Shown: positions 15,445 to 25,109, counted from the first letter of the stretch. The stretch: DNA of 64,000 bases from Chlamydiae bacterium CG10_big_fil_rev_8_21_14_0_10_42_34 (GCA_002773795.1 PFAD01000016.1:1-64000); one strand, 5' to 3'. Notes: generated by a model not told the origin, from the sequence alone. Numbers and translations are program-made.

Positions 15445-16422
15445 CTATTTGACTAATGGAGGTTGGATCTCTTCAGAATTTTTAAGACGCTTTTCAAAGT
15501 ATTCAATTGTAGATCTCAACCCCTTTTCAAGCGCAATCGTAGGCTCCCATGAAAGGAGATTTTTCGCCTTGGAAATATCGGGTTTACGCTGCTTGGGATC
15601 ATCTAGCGGCAAGGGCTTGTGAACAATGCGAGAGCTTGATCCCGTTAACGTAATTACTTGGTATGCCAAATCAATAACTCGAAACTCTGTTGGATTTCCA
15701 ATATTGATTGGCCCTGTCTCAGAAGAGCTCATCAATCGCATTACAGCTTCTAAAAGATCATCTACATAGCAAAAGGAGCGCGTATGCGATCCATCGCCAT
15801 AAATTGTAAGCGGCTCGTTTTTTAACGCCTGTACGATAAAATTGGAAACGACTCTCCCATCATTTGGATGCATACGTGGCCCATAAGTATTGAAAATCCG
15901 AGCAACGCGGACTGGGACCTGGTTTTTCCGATGGTAATCAAAAAAAAGAGTCTCCGCACATCTTTTCCCTTCATCATAGCAAGATCTAATCCCGATTGGA
16001 TTCACATTTCCCCAATAATCTTCCACCTGAGGATGCACGTGTGGATCTCCATAAACTTCAGACGTAGACGCTTGAAAAATCTTACAATTGAGTCTTTTTG
16101 CTAAGCCCAGAAGATTCAAAGCGCCGAGAAATGATGTTTTCATTGTCTGAATGGGGTCTGCTTGATAGTGAACTGGTGATGCGGGGCATGCAAAATTATA
16201 GATCTCATCCACTTCAACATGCAAAGGCAAGCAAATATCGTGTTGCATGAACTCAAAGTTATTATGATCGTGAAGGTGGGTAATATTTTCGAGATTACCG
16301 GTGAATAAATTATCAACGCATAGTACTTCATGACCGATGGATAGCAGACGATCACATAGATGGGAGCCAAGAAAACCGGCGCCACCTGCAACTAAGATTC
16401 TTTTTTTTGTAAAATTTCTCAT
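15445..16422 (-). CDS. uxs: UDP-glucuronate decarboxylase (UDP-xylose synthase)
   Basis: Converts UDP-glucuronate to UDP-xylose with bound NAD; extended SDR fold. 325 residues from ATG 16422, overlapping the upstream stop as ATGA. NAD site [42 protein letters not shown], diagnostic for this family; STSEVYGDP; catalytic YDEGKR (Y-x-x-x-K) and [20 protein letters not shown]. The upstream neighbours are Wzc- and Wza-like export genes. UDP-glucuronate is also the substrate of the epimerase at 20411, so the locus makes two branch products. The enzyme that makes UDP-glucuronate is not in the window. Confidence 0.93.
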   Translation of the reverse strand: MRNFTKKRILVAGGAGFLGSHLCDRLLSIGHEVLCVDNLFTGNLENITHLHDHNNFEFMQHDICLPLHVEVDEIYNFACPASPVHYQADPIQTMKTSFLGALNLLGLAKRLNCKIFQASTSEVYGDPHVHPQVEDYWGNVNPIGIRSCYDEGKRCAETLFFDYHRKNQVPVRVARIFNTYGPRMHPNDGRVVSNFIVQALKNEPLTIYGDGSHTRSFCYVDDLLEAVMRLMSSSETGPINIGNPTEFRVIDLAYQVITLTGSSSRIVHKPLPLDDPKQRKPDISKAKNLLSWEPTIALEKGLRSTIEYFEKRLKNSEEIQPPLVK

Positions 16423-19253
16423 GATTGAGTAATAAACGTTAATCGACAACCGTTATCATGGTAAGCCCAATTCACAAAGGGTGTCAACTCTTCTGTTTGC
16501 TCTTTGCCTACAGTAACTACCGCTTTATCGCAAAGATCGAGTGCAGCAACCGACTCTGTATGGCAAAGGGGCGCTCGAAAAAGGAGAAAAACCAAGTCGT
16601 ATTTTTTTTTCAGATTCTCGATCAATTCGTTAAACTTTAAAGACTGGATAATCTCAGCACCATATGGACTATACCCTCCAGCTGTGATGTAGTCAAAGCC
16701 TTTGCTTTTTCTAATTGGGAGATCTTTAAGTTCGCCATCGCAAAGCTGCAGAAGTCCCGGTGTATTAACGGGTCGAAAGTTTGCATGAAAGTCGCAACGC
16801 ACTACGATGGATTTTATATTCATGCGCGCAAGATTTTCTCCCAGAGCAAACGAGTAATCAGGCCCACTGCCGCCAATTAACCCAACAACTTTTCCTCCCT
16901 TTATGAACAAAGCAATTTGTCGTAAGATCTCTAGATCAAGTCCCTTTAAAGGCTCCACTGATGGGCCATCACAAAAAGAGCTAATCTCACCTAATACTGA
17001 GAGACGAAGCGCTCTTAATTTTTCAAGAGTTACAGGAAATCCCTTTAAAAGTTGCTTAATGAACGCAAATGAAAAAACAAGTAGCGGCAACATAAGGGCG
17101 CCAACGAAAGTCAGTAGATACAAGCGGGGTTTTTGGGGAATTGAAGGAATTAAAGCCATATCAAGCGGCTTTGATTCTACATGATGCAGAAGATTGGTAA
17201 TCGCTTTTGTCTCGACGATTTCCGTCACTTTTTCCATCCCTTTAGAAACTAGGCCTGTCTTAATCCCTAACCACTTTTCTTGCTTCCACTTTTCGGGGAG
17301 CACAAGGGAAAGAATAGATCGGATTTTTGCGACCTTTTCTTCCAGCAAACTCTTTTCGAGCAATAGCGCTTGCTTATGCTCTTTAATTGCATCGGCTGCT
17401 TGTTCGTACAAAGTGGATATTTGCCCATTAATACAATCCAGACTGATACGTTGAAGAGCGGAAATCTTTTCACGAATTAATGCCCCATTTAGCTCCTCTA
17501 CAATATAGAGCTGATCAAGGTGAGCTGCGAGAATTTTTCGATGCAAAGAGATCTCGTCTTTCCAACGAATCTCCTCTTTTTCACTCAGATGTTTTTTGTC
17601 TTTTAGTTGAAGACCGAGTGAACTTGCATCGGAGATTACCTTTTGGCATAGAGGATCTTTTAAGACAGAACTCAAAGATGCTAAATCAAAATCAGGAGAT
17701 TGAATTTCATCTTTAAACTTCTTGAAGTAGCGCATATTTGCTTCTGCCGCATCCAGTTTAGAGTTGTACTCTAAAAAAAGAGCTTTTGCAGAATCTAGAT
17801 TTAACCCCTCTAACTCTGCAGCAGGCTCATTCCCATAAAAAAAGCGCTCTTGAAGCATTTTTTCACGCATCGACAAAAGTCGAGAAAAATTTTGCAAATA
17901 CTCAGTAAAATCTTCCCGTTCTTCAGGATTGTGCACAGATTTTGCCCATTGGCAAAGAGCCGGATTTAAGTCGAAAGATGAAATTTCACCACCACATGCT
18001 ACTAACTCGGCCATCTGCTCAACAGCCATTCGTTGGCCCCTGATCTCTTTTAATTCATCTCTTCTCGATTCCAGAGCCTGTTCGTTAACTTGACAGAGTG
18101 ACAAATCTATGAGGTCTCTTTCTTGTTTGAAATCTTGGATTTTTTGATAAATCTGGTTAAAGCTCTTAGAAAACTCTCCTCCATCTGCAAAGGCGAGAAG
18201 TTTTCCCCCTTTTTCAAATTGAGAAAGTCGAGAAAGTTCCACATCAATCGACAAAAGCTTTGCCATCATCTCTTCATGTGTCCCTAAAAGTCCCCTTGAC
18301 TCCTGTTTGATGCCAAGAGCGCCATTTTGCTCTAAATTTTTGCTCAAATAGACGGCATACTTATCGAATAAGTGCTTCATTTTGCCAAAGATTTCCCCTT
18401 GCTTTTTCTCCAAATAGGAAATCTGTTCATTCGCTATATGATCGTATTCTCGTTTTAAATGAGCTTGATATTGAGCCATTAATTCATTCACAATCTGTGC
18501 CGCTAAATACCGATCGCGATTATTGATACTGATATTGATAATTGATCCATTTTCCGCATCGCTTTTCATTTTAATAGCGCCAGAAATACTACTAGCAGCG
18601 CTTGCCCAATGATCTACTTGAAAACGGTAGGACATCCCTATTTTAAGCCTTTTAGGAGCCTTTGCGAGTGTAAATTTAACGTGACCTTCATCTAACACAA
18701 CCTCCTGACCAATTGTCCCCTTGCCAATCTCTTGTTTCTCATTCTGAAGATAGATAGAAAAATGACTTTGATCTTTAAATATCAACCTTAAATCCAATGG
18801 TTTCTCTTCTTGGTAAAAGACGTGTTGAAAGACAAACGGATCTAAATCTGCGAGCTGCTGCCCTTTTTCAGCCTTGATCGACTCAATAAGATGACGGATT
18901 CCCCTTGGGATCATCCATTCTGATTTGCACTCTGTAACCTGAAGCCCCATTTTCTCTACAAGAGGCCTTAGAACCTGAAACGATTTCATGATCGAGCTTG
19001 CCTGGGGCTGTGACTCAGAGCCAAGTCCGCCAATCATCTCTTTGATAAAATTTGTTGGAGAATTCATTTCTGCAGCTTCTTTAAAGCTCGCAACAGCTTT
19101 GTACTGACTTGTCCTATTCCCAACGGCTACAAAAGCCAAAGCGCCACCAATGACAGCCCACTTGAACAAGCCTCTCTTCATAGAGATGTAAAGCTGCTTT
19201 ACATCTAACAAAGAAACAATTCTCTCCTCGGGATCAAGAGTCGGTTTTTCCAT
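16419..19253 (-). CDS. Wzc/Wzz-type polysaccharide co-polymerase with degenerate kinase domain
   Basis: 944 residues. N-terminal transmembrane helix near 30-47, a Wzz domain, a very long coiled-coil-rich periplasmic part (about 230-680), a proline-rich segment ([13 protein letters not shown]) leading into the second transmembrane helix near 715-740, and a cytoplasmic domain of BY-kinase type. In that domain the expected Walker A is replaced by [15 protein letters not shown] near 790, with no GK[ST]; Walker A' keeps [10 protein letters not shown], and the tail has no tyrosine cluster. It therefore probably cannot hydrolyse ATP in the usual way. Such proteins set chain length and open the Wza channel. 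One 17-bp palindrome copy encodes DVKQLYI at residues 17-23. Confidence 0.82.
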   Translation of the reverse strand: MEKPTLDPEERIVSLLDVKQLYISMKRGLFKWAVIGGALAFVAVGNRTSQYKAVASFKEAAEMNSPTNFIKEMIGGLGSESQPQASSIMKSFQVLRPLVEKMGLQVTECKSEWMIPRGIRHLIESIKAEKGQQLADLDPFVFQHVFYQEEKPLDLRLIFKDQSHFSIYLQNEKQEIGKGTIGQEVVLDEGHVKFTLAKAPKRLKIGMSYRFQVDHWASAASSISGAIKMKSDAENGSIINISINNRDRYLAAQIVNELMAQYQAHLKREYDHIANEQISYLEKKQGEIFGKMKHLFDKYAVYLSKNLEQNGALGIKQESRGLLGTHEEMMAKLLSIDVELSRLSQFEKGGKLLAFADGGEFSKSFNQIYQKIQDFKQERDLIDLSLCQVNEQALESRRDELKEIRGQRMAVEQMAELVACGGEISSFDLNPALCQWAKSVHNPEEREDFTEYLQNFSRLLSMREKMLQERFFYGNEPAAELEGLNLDSAKALFLEYNSKLDAAEANMRYFKKFKDEIQSPDFDLASLSSVLKDPLCQKVISDASSLGLQLKDKKHLSEKEEIRWKDEISLHRKILAAHLDQLYIVEELNGALIREKISALQRISLDCINGQISTLYEQAADAIKEHKQALLLEKSLLEEKVAKIRSILSLVLPEKWKQEKWLGIKTGLVSKGMEKVTEIVETKAITNLLHHVESKPLDMALIPSIPQKPRLYLLTFVGALMLPLLVFSFAFIKQLLKGFPVTLEKLRALRLSVLGEISSFCDGPSVEPLKGLDLEILRQIALFIKGGKVVGLIGGSGPDYSFALGENLARMNIKSIVVRCDFHANFRPVNTPGLLQLCDGELKDLPIRKSKGFDYITAGGYSPYGAEIIQSLKFNELIENLKKKYDLVFLLFRAPLCHTESVAALDLCDKAVVTVGKEQTEELTPFVNWAYHDNGCRLTFITQS
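19184..19206. repeat. Dispersed palindrome TGTAAAGCNGCTTTACA, copy 1 (23 bp)
   Basis: Exact core at 19187-19203, with three more paired bases on each side, giving 11-bp perfect arms around a central T. It lies inside the Wzc-like gene (codons DVKQLYI on the - strand). See the finding on the dispersed palindrome. Confidence 0.9.
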
Positions 19254-19284
19254 CTAGAAACCTATATCTGCCAAATAAAAGAAA

Positions 19285-20337
19285 TCAAGGGACAATAACT
19301 CCCCAACCAGAGCAACTTTTAAACATGATATCAAATCCTGTAAAGCTCGGTAAAAGTTGAGAGATAAAACGGTTCCATTCCGCAATTGGCGTTGCCGCAA
19401 CGTAGACAATGTCACCTGGCATGAGTAGAAGGCTATCGTTTGGCAAATGGATTACATGCTCCCAACTGAGGGTATAAATTTTTGGCCGGCTGATGCTTCC
19501 ACGAATAATCTGAATGTAGGATGTATCTCCACTGTAGGGAATTCCGCCTGCTTCAGCAAGAGCTTGTCTAAGTGACATAAAGCCATCTGGCAAAGCAATC
19601 ACCCGCTCTCTAGCAACTTCTCCCATCACCATTAGTGTAGATGCTGAAGGCTCAGCGATGTAGATTTTATCTCCGCCATGCATGACAATATTTTGTTGCA
19701 TGTCACCTTCCTTAATTAGCTTCTGCATATCAACGGGGAGCATTTTTTCGTTCCGAACGATATAACTTTTAAAGAGGTTCGCATTTGCGGGGATTCTTGC
19801 TTTGGAGAGGAGATCAAACAGACGGATTCTCCCATCGACAGGGACGCTAGCCAATCCTGTTAACCCCATCAACTCTACTTTTCGGACAATTCTTTCCTTA
19901 TAAGCGATAAAAACTTCAGTATCGCGAATCTGTTCATTGTAGAGATCTTGAATTTTCAGCCTTGCCTCTTCTAAGGTAAGTCCTGCAACTTCAATCGGAG
20001 ATAAATCGGGGAGAAGGATTTGGCCTCCTACAACGCGATACCCAACGGCCTCTCCGATACTTTGAACCGCTTGAACAATATCTAATCGCTTAGGATTGTA
20101 TAAAACAATTTGAAGAACATCGTCTTCATGAATTCGATCTTGGTATTCATTTAGAAGATCGTCATCTAATTCATCGACGCATTTACCCTCCATTTCAAGA
20201 ATAGAAAGCTTCCCCTCGCGTATTTTGTAAGAATCTAAAACGAACTCATCAGCACCAAATAAATCTTTACCCATGTAAGGTCCGCTACAACTTGCGAGAC
20301 ACAGTGCTACGAAAAACAGAGAGATGATCCTTGTCAT
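19285..20337 (-). CDS. Wza-like polysaccharide export lipoprotein
   Basis: 350 residues with a lipoprotein signal (SLFFVALCLASC). The poly-export domain follows: DRIHEDDVLQIVLYNP near residue 70, RVVGGQILLPDLSPIEVAGL and TLEEARLKIQDLY. It is followed by SLBB-type repeats (VMGEVARERVIALPDG, SLRQALAEAGGI, LLMPGDIVYVA). The family forms the outer-membrane channel for capsule or exopolysaccharide. It is first of a - strand operon, 31 bp upstream of the Wzc-like gene. The C-terminal amphipathic segment (ISQLLPSFTGFD) could be the outer-membrane helix. Confidence 0.88.
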   Translation of the reverse strand: MTRIISLFFVALCLASCSGPYMGKDLFGADEFVLDSYKIREGKLSILEMEGKCVDELDDDLLNEYQDRIHEDDVLQIVLYNPKRLDIVQAVQSIGEAVGYRVVGGQILLPDLSPIEVAGLTLEEARLKIQDLYNEQIRDTEVFIAYKERIVRKVELMGLTGLASVPVDGRIRLFDLLSKARIPANANLFKSYIVRNEKMLPVDMQKLIKEGDMQQNIVMHGGDKIYIAEPSASTLMVMGEVARERVIALPDGFMSLRQALAEAGGIPYSGDTSYIQIIRGSISRPKIYTLSWEHVIHLPNDSLLLMPGDIVYVAATPIAEWNRFISQLLPSFTGFDIMFKSCSGWGVIVP

Positions 20338-20410
20338 AAAGAATTCATGCCTTTAAGATGGAATAAGTTCACATGTATAGCACAACTTATTTTATGAGAC
20401 TACAAATTAG

Positions 20411-21361
20411 ATGAAACGAATTTTAATCACAGGCTCTGCTGGATTCATCGGCTTTCATTTGGCAATGCACCTAAAAAAAAGGGGTGATTTTTGCATTGGT
20501 CTCGACAATTTCAACAACTACTACGACCCAAAGTTAAAAAGGACCCGTGCAGATCTCTTAAAAAAAGAAGGGATCGAAATTATCGAAGAGGACATTCAAG
20601 ATCGAGAGCAAATTAAAACATTGCTCGAAACACATAAAATTACCCACGTCGTCCATCTTGCTGCGCAGGCGGGAGTCCTTCGTTCACTCACCCATCCAGA
20701 TGACTACGTTAGCTCCAATCTACAAGGTTTTGTCTCAGTGATTGAAGCGTGCCGATTTTTCCCCAAGATCAAATTTATTTACGCCTCCTCTTCTTCTGTC
20801 TACGGCCTGAATGAAAAGACCCCTTTTAACGTCGAAGATAAAACAGACCGTCCAACAAATCTTTATGGGGCGACAAAAAAAGCAAACGAGTTGATTGCGC
20901 ATGCCTATCACCACATTTACGGACTTGCCGTAACGGGACTGCGCTATTTCACTGTTTATGGCCCTTGGGGCAGACCTGACATGGCATTTTATCGCTTCAC
21001 AAAGCAAATTCAAGAAGGCAAGCCAATCCAAGTGTTCAATAACGGGCAGATGAAACGAGATTTCACCTATATCGATGACATTGTGTTAGGAACGATTGCT
21101 GCAATTGATCTAGGAGCCGACTACGAGATTTTCAACCTAGGGAATAATCGTCCCATTGAACTTCTCTATCTAATTCAACTTCTCGAAGAGGCTCTTGGGA
21201 AAAAAGCGATTAAAGAGATGCTCCCAATGCAGCCGGGGGAAGTTACAGAAACATTTGCAGATATTGAAAAAAGCCAAAAGCATCTCAAGTATCAACCAAG
21301 TATTTCGATAGAAGAAGGAATCCCCTTATTCCTCAACTGGTTCAAACAATATAATTCTTAG
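20411..21361 (+). CDS. UDP-glucuronate 4-epimerase
   Basis: Interconverts UDP-glucuronate and UDP-galacturonate; extended SDR. 316 residues. Motifs: ITGSAGFIGFHLAMHL (NAD), DNFNNYYDPKLKR (typical of the GAE/CapI group), AAQAGVLRSLTHPDDYVSSN, ASSSSVYGLNEKTPF, catalytic YGATKKANE and YFTVYGPWGRPDMA. It is divergent from the Wza-like gene with 73 bp between them, so the two probably share a regulatory region. The 3' end overlaps the convergent nnr gene by 20 bp. A GalE or dTDP-glucose dehydratase role is less likely given the DNFNNYY and GRPDMA blocks. Confidence 0.9.
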   Translation: MKRILITGSAGFIGFHLAMHLKKRGDFCIGLDNFNNYYDPKLKRTRADLLKKEGIEIIEEDIQDREQIKTLLETHKITHVVHLAAQAGVLRSLTHPDDYVSSNLQGFVSVIEACRFFPKIKFIYASSSSVYGLNEKTPFNVEDKTDRPTNLYGATKKANELIAHAYHHIYGLAVTGLRYFTVYGPWGRPDMAFYRFTKQIQEGKPIQVFNNGQMKRDFTYIDDIVLGTIAAIDLGADYEIFNLGNNRPIELLYLIQLLEEALGKKAIKEMLPMQPGEVTETFADIEKSQKHLKYQPSISIEEGIPLFLNWFKQYNS

Positions 21362-22775
21362 CCGAACGAAATGCTGCTGGCAGATATTTAATTAAATCAC
21401 TTGCAATCACGCAAGGAGAAGTCAGTTCTTTCGCCGCTTTTTCCCCAGCAATTGCATGTAAAGTCACACCGAGCACAGCAGATTCACACACAGTACATCC
21501 TTGCGCCAAAAAAGCTGCAATCATCCCAGTTAGAACATCTCCTGAGCCAGCCGTTGCCATGCCTGGATCGCCCCTTGGAACTATAATGGGCTTGCTTCCC
21601 GGCTCAAAAATAAATGTGGGAGCACCTTTCAAAACAACAACAACTTTCCTTCGATTACAAAAACGGATCACCTTTGAAAACAACTCCATCTCTCCAACTT
21701 CCGTTTTTAGTCCAAGTAAGCGGAGCATTTCCCCTCTATGCGGAGTTAAAACGGCCCATTTGGGATATGTCAATTTGGCCATCAACGCATCTGCATCTAT
21801 TACGCAGTGCTGCTTAATTTCCTTCAAATGCTCCTTTAACCATTTCGTCGTATGCTCAGATTTCCCAAGACCTGGTCCCACAAAAATAGCCTTTGCCTTC
21901 CCAAGAGCCTCTTTCCAAGCCTTTGCGCTCCACGGATTGCAGATCAATTCTAAAGCGGTTTCACCAATGGGCTCAGAAGTAAAAATACGGACGATGCCTG
22001 CTCCCGCCTTTAAGGCAGAAAGACCACTTAACTTCACCGCACCAGAAAACTCTTTTGAGCCTCCATAACCTACCACATAACCCGCTTGATACTTGTGTCG
22101 ATTCCTCACCATCTTTGGCGCCTTAACCCTAAGAGGCAAATAGGCCATCGCTTCTGCTTCCGCAACAGCTTGCTTAGGCAAGCCAAAATCAACAACGTGC
22201 AATTTCCCGACGTGGTTCCACCCATCTTTCAAGAAAAACCCCATCTTGGGAAGTCCCAAAGCAATTGTCTCTCGAGCTTTAATCGCAACCGAGCCAACAT
22301 CTCCTGTTGTTCCATTTAGACCTGACGGGATGTCGATCGCAATAATGGGTAGGCCTGATTGATTTGCAGCCTCAATCATCGACGCGACTTGTCCCTCAAC
22401 ATTCCCCTTAAAGCCCGTCCCTAATAATCCATCAAGAATCAGCCCATCGAGCTTTTCTGCAATCTTGCCCTTTTTCTTCCGGAAAAGTGCACCAAACTTT
22501 TGATTGAGCGCGCTACATTTTCCATCCACCACATAGGCTGCAACCTTGTACCCTTTTTCGAGCAAGCAGAGCCCTGCCACGTAGGCATCGCCGCCGTTGT
22601 TGCCTTTTCCGACTAAAAGAGTCACTTTTTTAGGTAATTTTTCTCTTGTAATGAACTTGATGGCAGCATCTGCAACTTTTTGGCCGGCAGTTTTCATAAA
22701 CTGCTCATGCCCTTTGAGCCCTTTTTCGATACGGGCCATCTCTTCTGCAGCAACTACCTTGATACCTTCGAACAT
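21342..22775 (-). CDS. nnr: Bifunctional NAD(P)HX epimerase/dehydratase
   Basis: Repairs hydrated NADH and NADPH. 477 residues with two domains in the usual order. The N-terminal epimerase (YjeF_N, about 1-210) has LLVGKGNNGGDAYV, DGLLGTGFKG and IAIDIPSGLNGTTG. The C-terminal ADP/ATP-dependent dehydratase (YjeF_C, about 215-477) has GYGGSKEFSGA, VGPGLGKSEHT, VIDADAL, LTPHRGEMLRLLG, VLKGAPTFIF and the terminal GMATAGSGDVLTGMIAA. All nucleotide and hydrate-binding motifs look intact. Confidence 0.96.
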   Translation of the reverse strand: MFEGIKVVAAEEMARIEKGLKGHEQFMKTAGQKVADAAIKFITREKLPKKVTLLVGKGNNGGDAYVAGLCLLEKGYKVAAYVVDGKCSALNQKFGALFRKKKGKIAEKLDGLILDGLLGTGFKGNVEGQVASMIEAANQSGLPIIAIDIPSGLNGTTGDVGSVAIKARETIALGLPKMGFFLKDGWNHVGKLHVVDFGLPKQAVAEAEAMAYLPLRVKAPKMVRNRHKYQAGYVVGYGGSKEFSGAVKLSGLSALKAGAGIVRIFTSEPIGETALELICNPWSAKAWKEALGKAKAIFVGPGLGKSEHTTKWLKEHLKEIKQHCVIDADALMAKLTYPKWAVLTPHRGEMLRLLGLKTEVGEMELFSKVIRFCNRRKVVVVLKGAPTFIFEPGSKPIIVPRGDPGMATAGSGDVLTGMIAAFLAQGCTVCESAVLGVTLHAIAGEKAAKELTSPCVIASDLIKYLPAAFRSAKNYIV

Positions 22776-22974
22776 ACGCGCCTACTTTTTTATCAAAGTA
22801 GCGGTTCTATATTTTGAGAACAACCAAGATCAGATAAAAGTTATTCACAAAAGCATTAATGCCGACGCCCTTAAATCAGAGAAGTCACTCTCAGAGGAAC
22901 TGATGTAAACATTTTTCTTGAATTATATGGGATTGTTTCTTAGATTGCTTCCGAATTTCAAGAAGGAGACTTAT

Positions 22975-23361
22975 ATGTCAATTGAAGGGTGTGATTTATA
23001 TAGTGAAGAGCAGTATGATTCATCATTTGAAAACTTCTCAGTTCAAAGCAAATGGAACGGCCATCTAGTTGTATTAGAGAACAGCAAAAATCAATTCTCA
23101 AAAACGTTATGTAGAGATTTACAAGTGGATAAAAGCTGGAAAAACAGAGAAATTTCACCTATGGGAAAAATCGGGGGCTCAGCAGGAGCATCATCAGATA
23201 CTGACGGCAATTCCTTGGCGAGCGGAGAGGTCAGTGTAAGCGCAAATGATGATGATGGTAATACCGTCTCTGTAAGTGCAGGAGGATCCATTAGGAGTGA
23301 CAGTGAAGGAAACATTTCCGCAGAAGGTAGAATTGAGACTAAATGGGAATATGAATTCTAG
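22975..23361 (+). CDS. Small acidic Gly/Ser/Asp-rich protein of unknown function
   Basis: 128 residues from ATG 22975, which has AAGAAGGAGA upstream. No signal peptide or membrane segment. The C-terminal half (about 60-128) is built of two or three related stretches: GGSAGASSDTDGNSLASG, VSVSANDDDGNTVSVSAGG and SIRSDSEGNISAEGR, alternating small residues with D-x-[DN]-G turns as in calcium-binding or beta-solenoid linkers. The aspartic-protease gene follows with no gap (TAG then ATG), so the two are one transcript. It may be a substrate, inhibitor or partner of that protease, but this is only suggested by the coupling. Confidence 0.7.
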   Translation: MSIEGCDLYSEEQYDSSFENFSVQSKWNGHLVVLENSKNQFSKTLCRDLQVDKSWKNREISPMGKIGGSAGASSDTDGNSLASGEVSVSANDDDGNTVSVSAGGSIRSDSEGNISAEGRIETKWEYEF

Positions 23362-24243
23362 ATGAAGAAACTTTTATTTGCCATACTTATTCTAAGTGGA
23401 CTAGTAGTTTTTGGCTATTATCGGAAGACAAGCTCTTTAAGCTATTTCATTCGCATTCCTATTGAAAAACCTAAATATGCTTATCAACTTCCTTTAGTAT
23501 CCACAGAAATTCAAGGGAAAAAATATAAATTAGAAATCGACACAGGAACACAGATGCCCTTATCTCTTTGCAAAGAGGTACTAGCAAACATAGAAAAAGA
23601 AAATTTTGGCAACTCTCATAGAATTGATTTTCGGGGGAACAAATATGTTTCTCCTCTTTACAAAATTAATGGAGTTAAAATTGACAACTACCAACTAGAT
23701 CAGGTGGAGACAAAAGAAGAATCCAACTATTTTGATGATGAAGCTGGGGTGCTTGTTCATTTAGGAGGAGAAAAAATCCATTCTGGAAGGATTGGAAGAA
23801 ATTTTTTTTCAGGAAAAAATATTTTTTTCGATCTAAAACATAACACTTTAATTCTTTGCAAACATCTGGGCGACCTTACAAAAAATGGGTACAAGACCGA
23901 CCATTTCATACCTGTGCCCTTTTCCTGTACCAAAGAAGGAATTATTTTTGAAATAGCAACGGAATCAGGATCCAAAAAATTTGCGCTTGATTCAGGATCT
24001 ACTCTTTCCATTATTCGATCTTCTGAAACTATAAATAAAAACCTCATCTCATTTAAAGGTTTACCTGCAGTTGAAACATCTCAATTCGTTATGAATCAAG
24101 TAGATTTTGGAAAGAGGATTTTACTTGTTTTAGAGGGGGCTTCAATGATGAACATAGATGGTCTTTTAGGAACAGACTTCCTAAAAGAATATGCTATTTA
24201 TTTAGATTTCTCAAAAAACATTGCATACATAGATAAACGCTAA
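23362..24243 (+). CDS. Membrane-anchored bilobed pepsin/retropepsin-like aspartic protease
   Basis: 293 residues. An N-terminal hydrophobic anchor (LLFAILILSGLVVFGYY) places the rest outside the cytoplasm. There are two aspartic-protease half-sites: LEIDTGTQMPLS (D60) and FALDSGSTLSII (D210). Each is followed by the second element of the fold: GRIGRNFFSGKNIFFDL at about 142 and DGLLGTDFLKEYAIYLDF at about 262. A single chain therefore carries both lobes, unlike the one-lobed retropepsin-like proteins usual in bacteria. Both catalytic aspartates and the hydrophobic-Gly elements are present, so it is probably active. Substrate unknown. It follows the acidic small protein without a gap. Confidence 0.75.
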   Translation: MKKLLFAILILSGLVVFGYYRKTSSLSYFIRIPIEKPKYAYQLPLVSTEIQGKKYKLEIDTGTQMPLSLCKEVLANIEKENFGNSHRIDFRGNKYVSPLYKINGVKIDNYQLDQVETKEESNYFDDEAGVLVHLGGEKIHSGRIGRNFFSGKNIFFDLKHNTLILCKHLGDLTKNGYKTDHFIPVPFSCTKEGIIFEIATESGSKKFALDSGSTLSIIRSSETINKNLISFKGLPAVETSQFVMNQVDFGKRILLVLEGASMMNIDGLLGTDFLKEYAIYLDFSKNIAYIDKR

Positions 24244-24281
24244 AAACCGCCGAATTGCCAGTCCAAAAATGATCCAATACG

Positions 24282-24455
24282 TTATCTTATAGACTCCCAT
24301 TCAGCAGACCAAGAGGCCTTGTAGGTTTTGACAATCCCTTTCTCATGGTTCCATTCATTTTTTTCGACATATTCATTTTGCTCCGTACATTTCACATATG
24401 GCTCGCATGCAGAAAAAATAAGACAGAAAATAATAAAAATCGTTCTCATAAACAT
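24282..24455 (-). CDS. Very small putative lipoprotein
   Basis: 57 residues from ATG 24455 (MFMRTIFIIFCLIFSACEPY) or 55 from ATG 24449. A clear lipoprotein signal ends at SAC; the short mature part is polar and Trp-containing (NEWNHEKG, ASWSAEWES). GAGG lies upstream. It is convergent with the aspartic-protease gene and downstream of the CE-clan protease on the same strand. Function unknown. Confidence 0.5.
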   Translation of the reverse strand: MFMRTIFIIFCLIFSACEPYVKCTEQNEYVEKNEWNHEKGIVKTYKASWSAEWESIR

Positions 24456-24485
24456 CCAAGCTGTTCCTCAGTTTTTTTACAAGAA

Positions 24486-25109
24486 TCACTCCTCATGAAG
24501 AATGCAACTATTAGCTAATTTTTCAGCTAAGCTGCTTCTGTATTGTGCAATCCCTTCTTCAGGAGCACAAATCTGATCCATAGGTCTTTTGTGCACTAAT
24601 GTTTGCTCAAGATAACTAAGAACATATGCACCACAATTGTACCAATCAAAATATCCTTGAAAACACTTTTTATTTTCTAAAATTTCAGAATCCGACTCTC
24701 GCAAACTGTTAACTACAACTCTCACTTCCTTATGATCGTTAACCGATGAGCCTCTCGAATCAAAAAACTCAATCGACTTCACACTGTTCTCATCCTTTTT
24801 AACAAGGAGATGAACAATGTGTCTTGACTCGAATAGGAGGTAATTATTTGTTAAAACCAAAGGAATGCAAAGGATTTTAGGAGCTATTTCTACCGTTTTT
24901 TTAAGTCCTTCTAGATTTACCGGACAAATGAGTGGCATCAAAACTTGGCAATCAACGCCTTCTCCTAAAATTTGTTCAGCGCACCTCAAAAACGCGAACT
25001 GCCCCATTTGGTTGTTACTAAGAACATTAAAAATCGCATCACAATCTGCAGCGTAAAATTTTTTACCAACAAGACTGGGTAATGAACATGCCGTAATTTG
25101 AGAAACCAT
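24486..25109 (-). CDS. CE-clan (Ulp1/C48-like) cysteine protease, candidate deubiquitinase/deSUMOylase effector
   Basis: 207 residues. The order of candidate catalytic residues is that of clan CE: His in SRHIVHLLVKK (H97 or H100), Asp in IEFFDSRGSS (D117), Gln in CFQGYFDWYNCG (Q151) and Cys in the same block (C159, followed by GAYVLSYLEQ). The family cleaves ubiquitin or ubiquitin-like modifiers; chlamydial examples include the ChlaDub proteins, and bacteria use such proteins as effectors or acetyltransferases (YopJ group). No signal peptide or transmembrane helix. The start overlaps the gpsA stop (TAATG), so it is cotranscribed with a housekeeping gene. The residue order is clear; overall similarity cannot be scored by eye. 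Confidence 0.65.
   Translation of the reverse strand: MVSQITACSLPSLVGKKFYAADCDAIFNVLSNNQMGQFAFLRCAEQILGEGVDCQVLMPLICPVNLEGLKKTVEIAPKILCIPLVLTNNYLLFESRHIVHLLVKKDENSVKSIEFFDSRGSSVNDHKEVRVVVNSLRESDSEILENKKCFQGYFDWYNCGAYVLSYLEQTLVHKRPMDQICAPEEGIAQYRSSLAEKLANSCILHEE

Noticed and set aside
22776-22974. Possible gene in the 199-bp gap between nnr and the acidic small protein
   Set aside because: Only short frames without ribosome-binding sites; a weak CTACTTT/AAAGTAG hairpin is the only structure seen.
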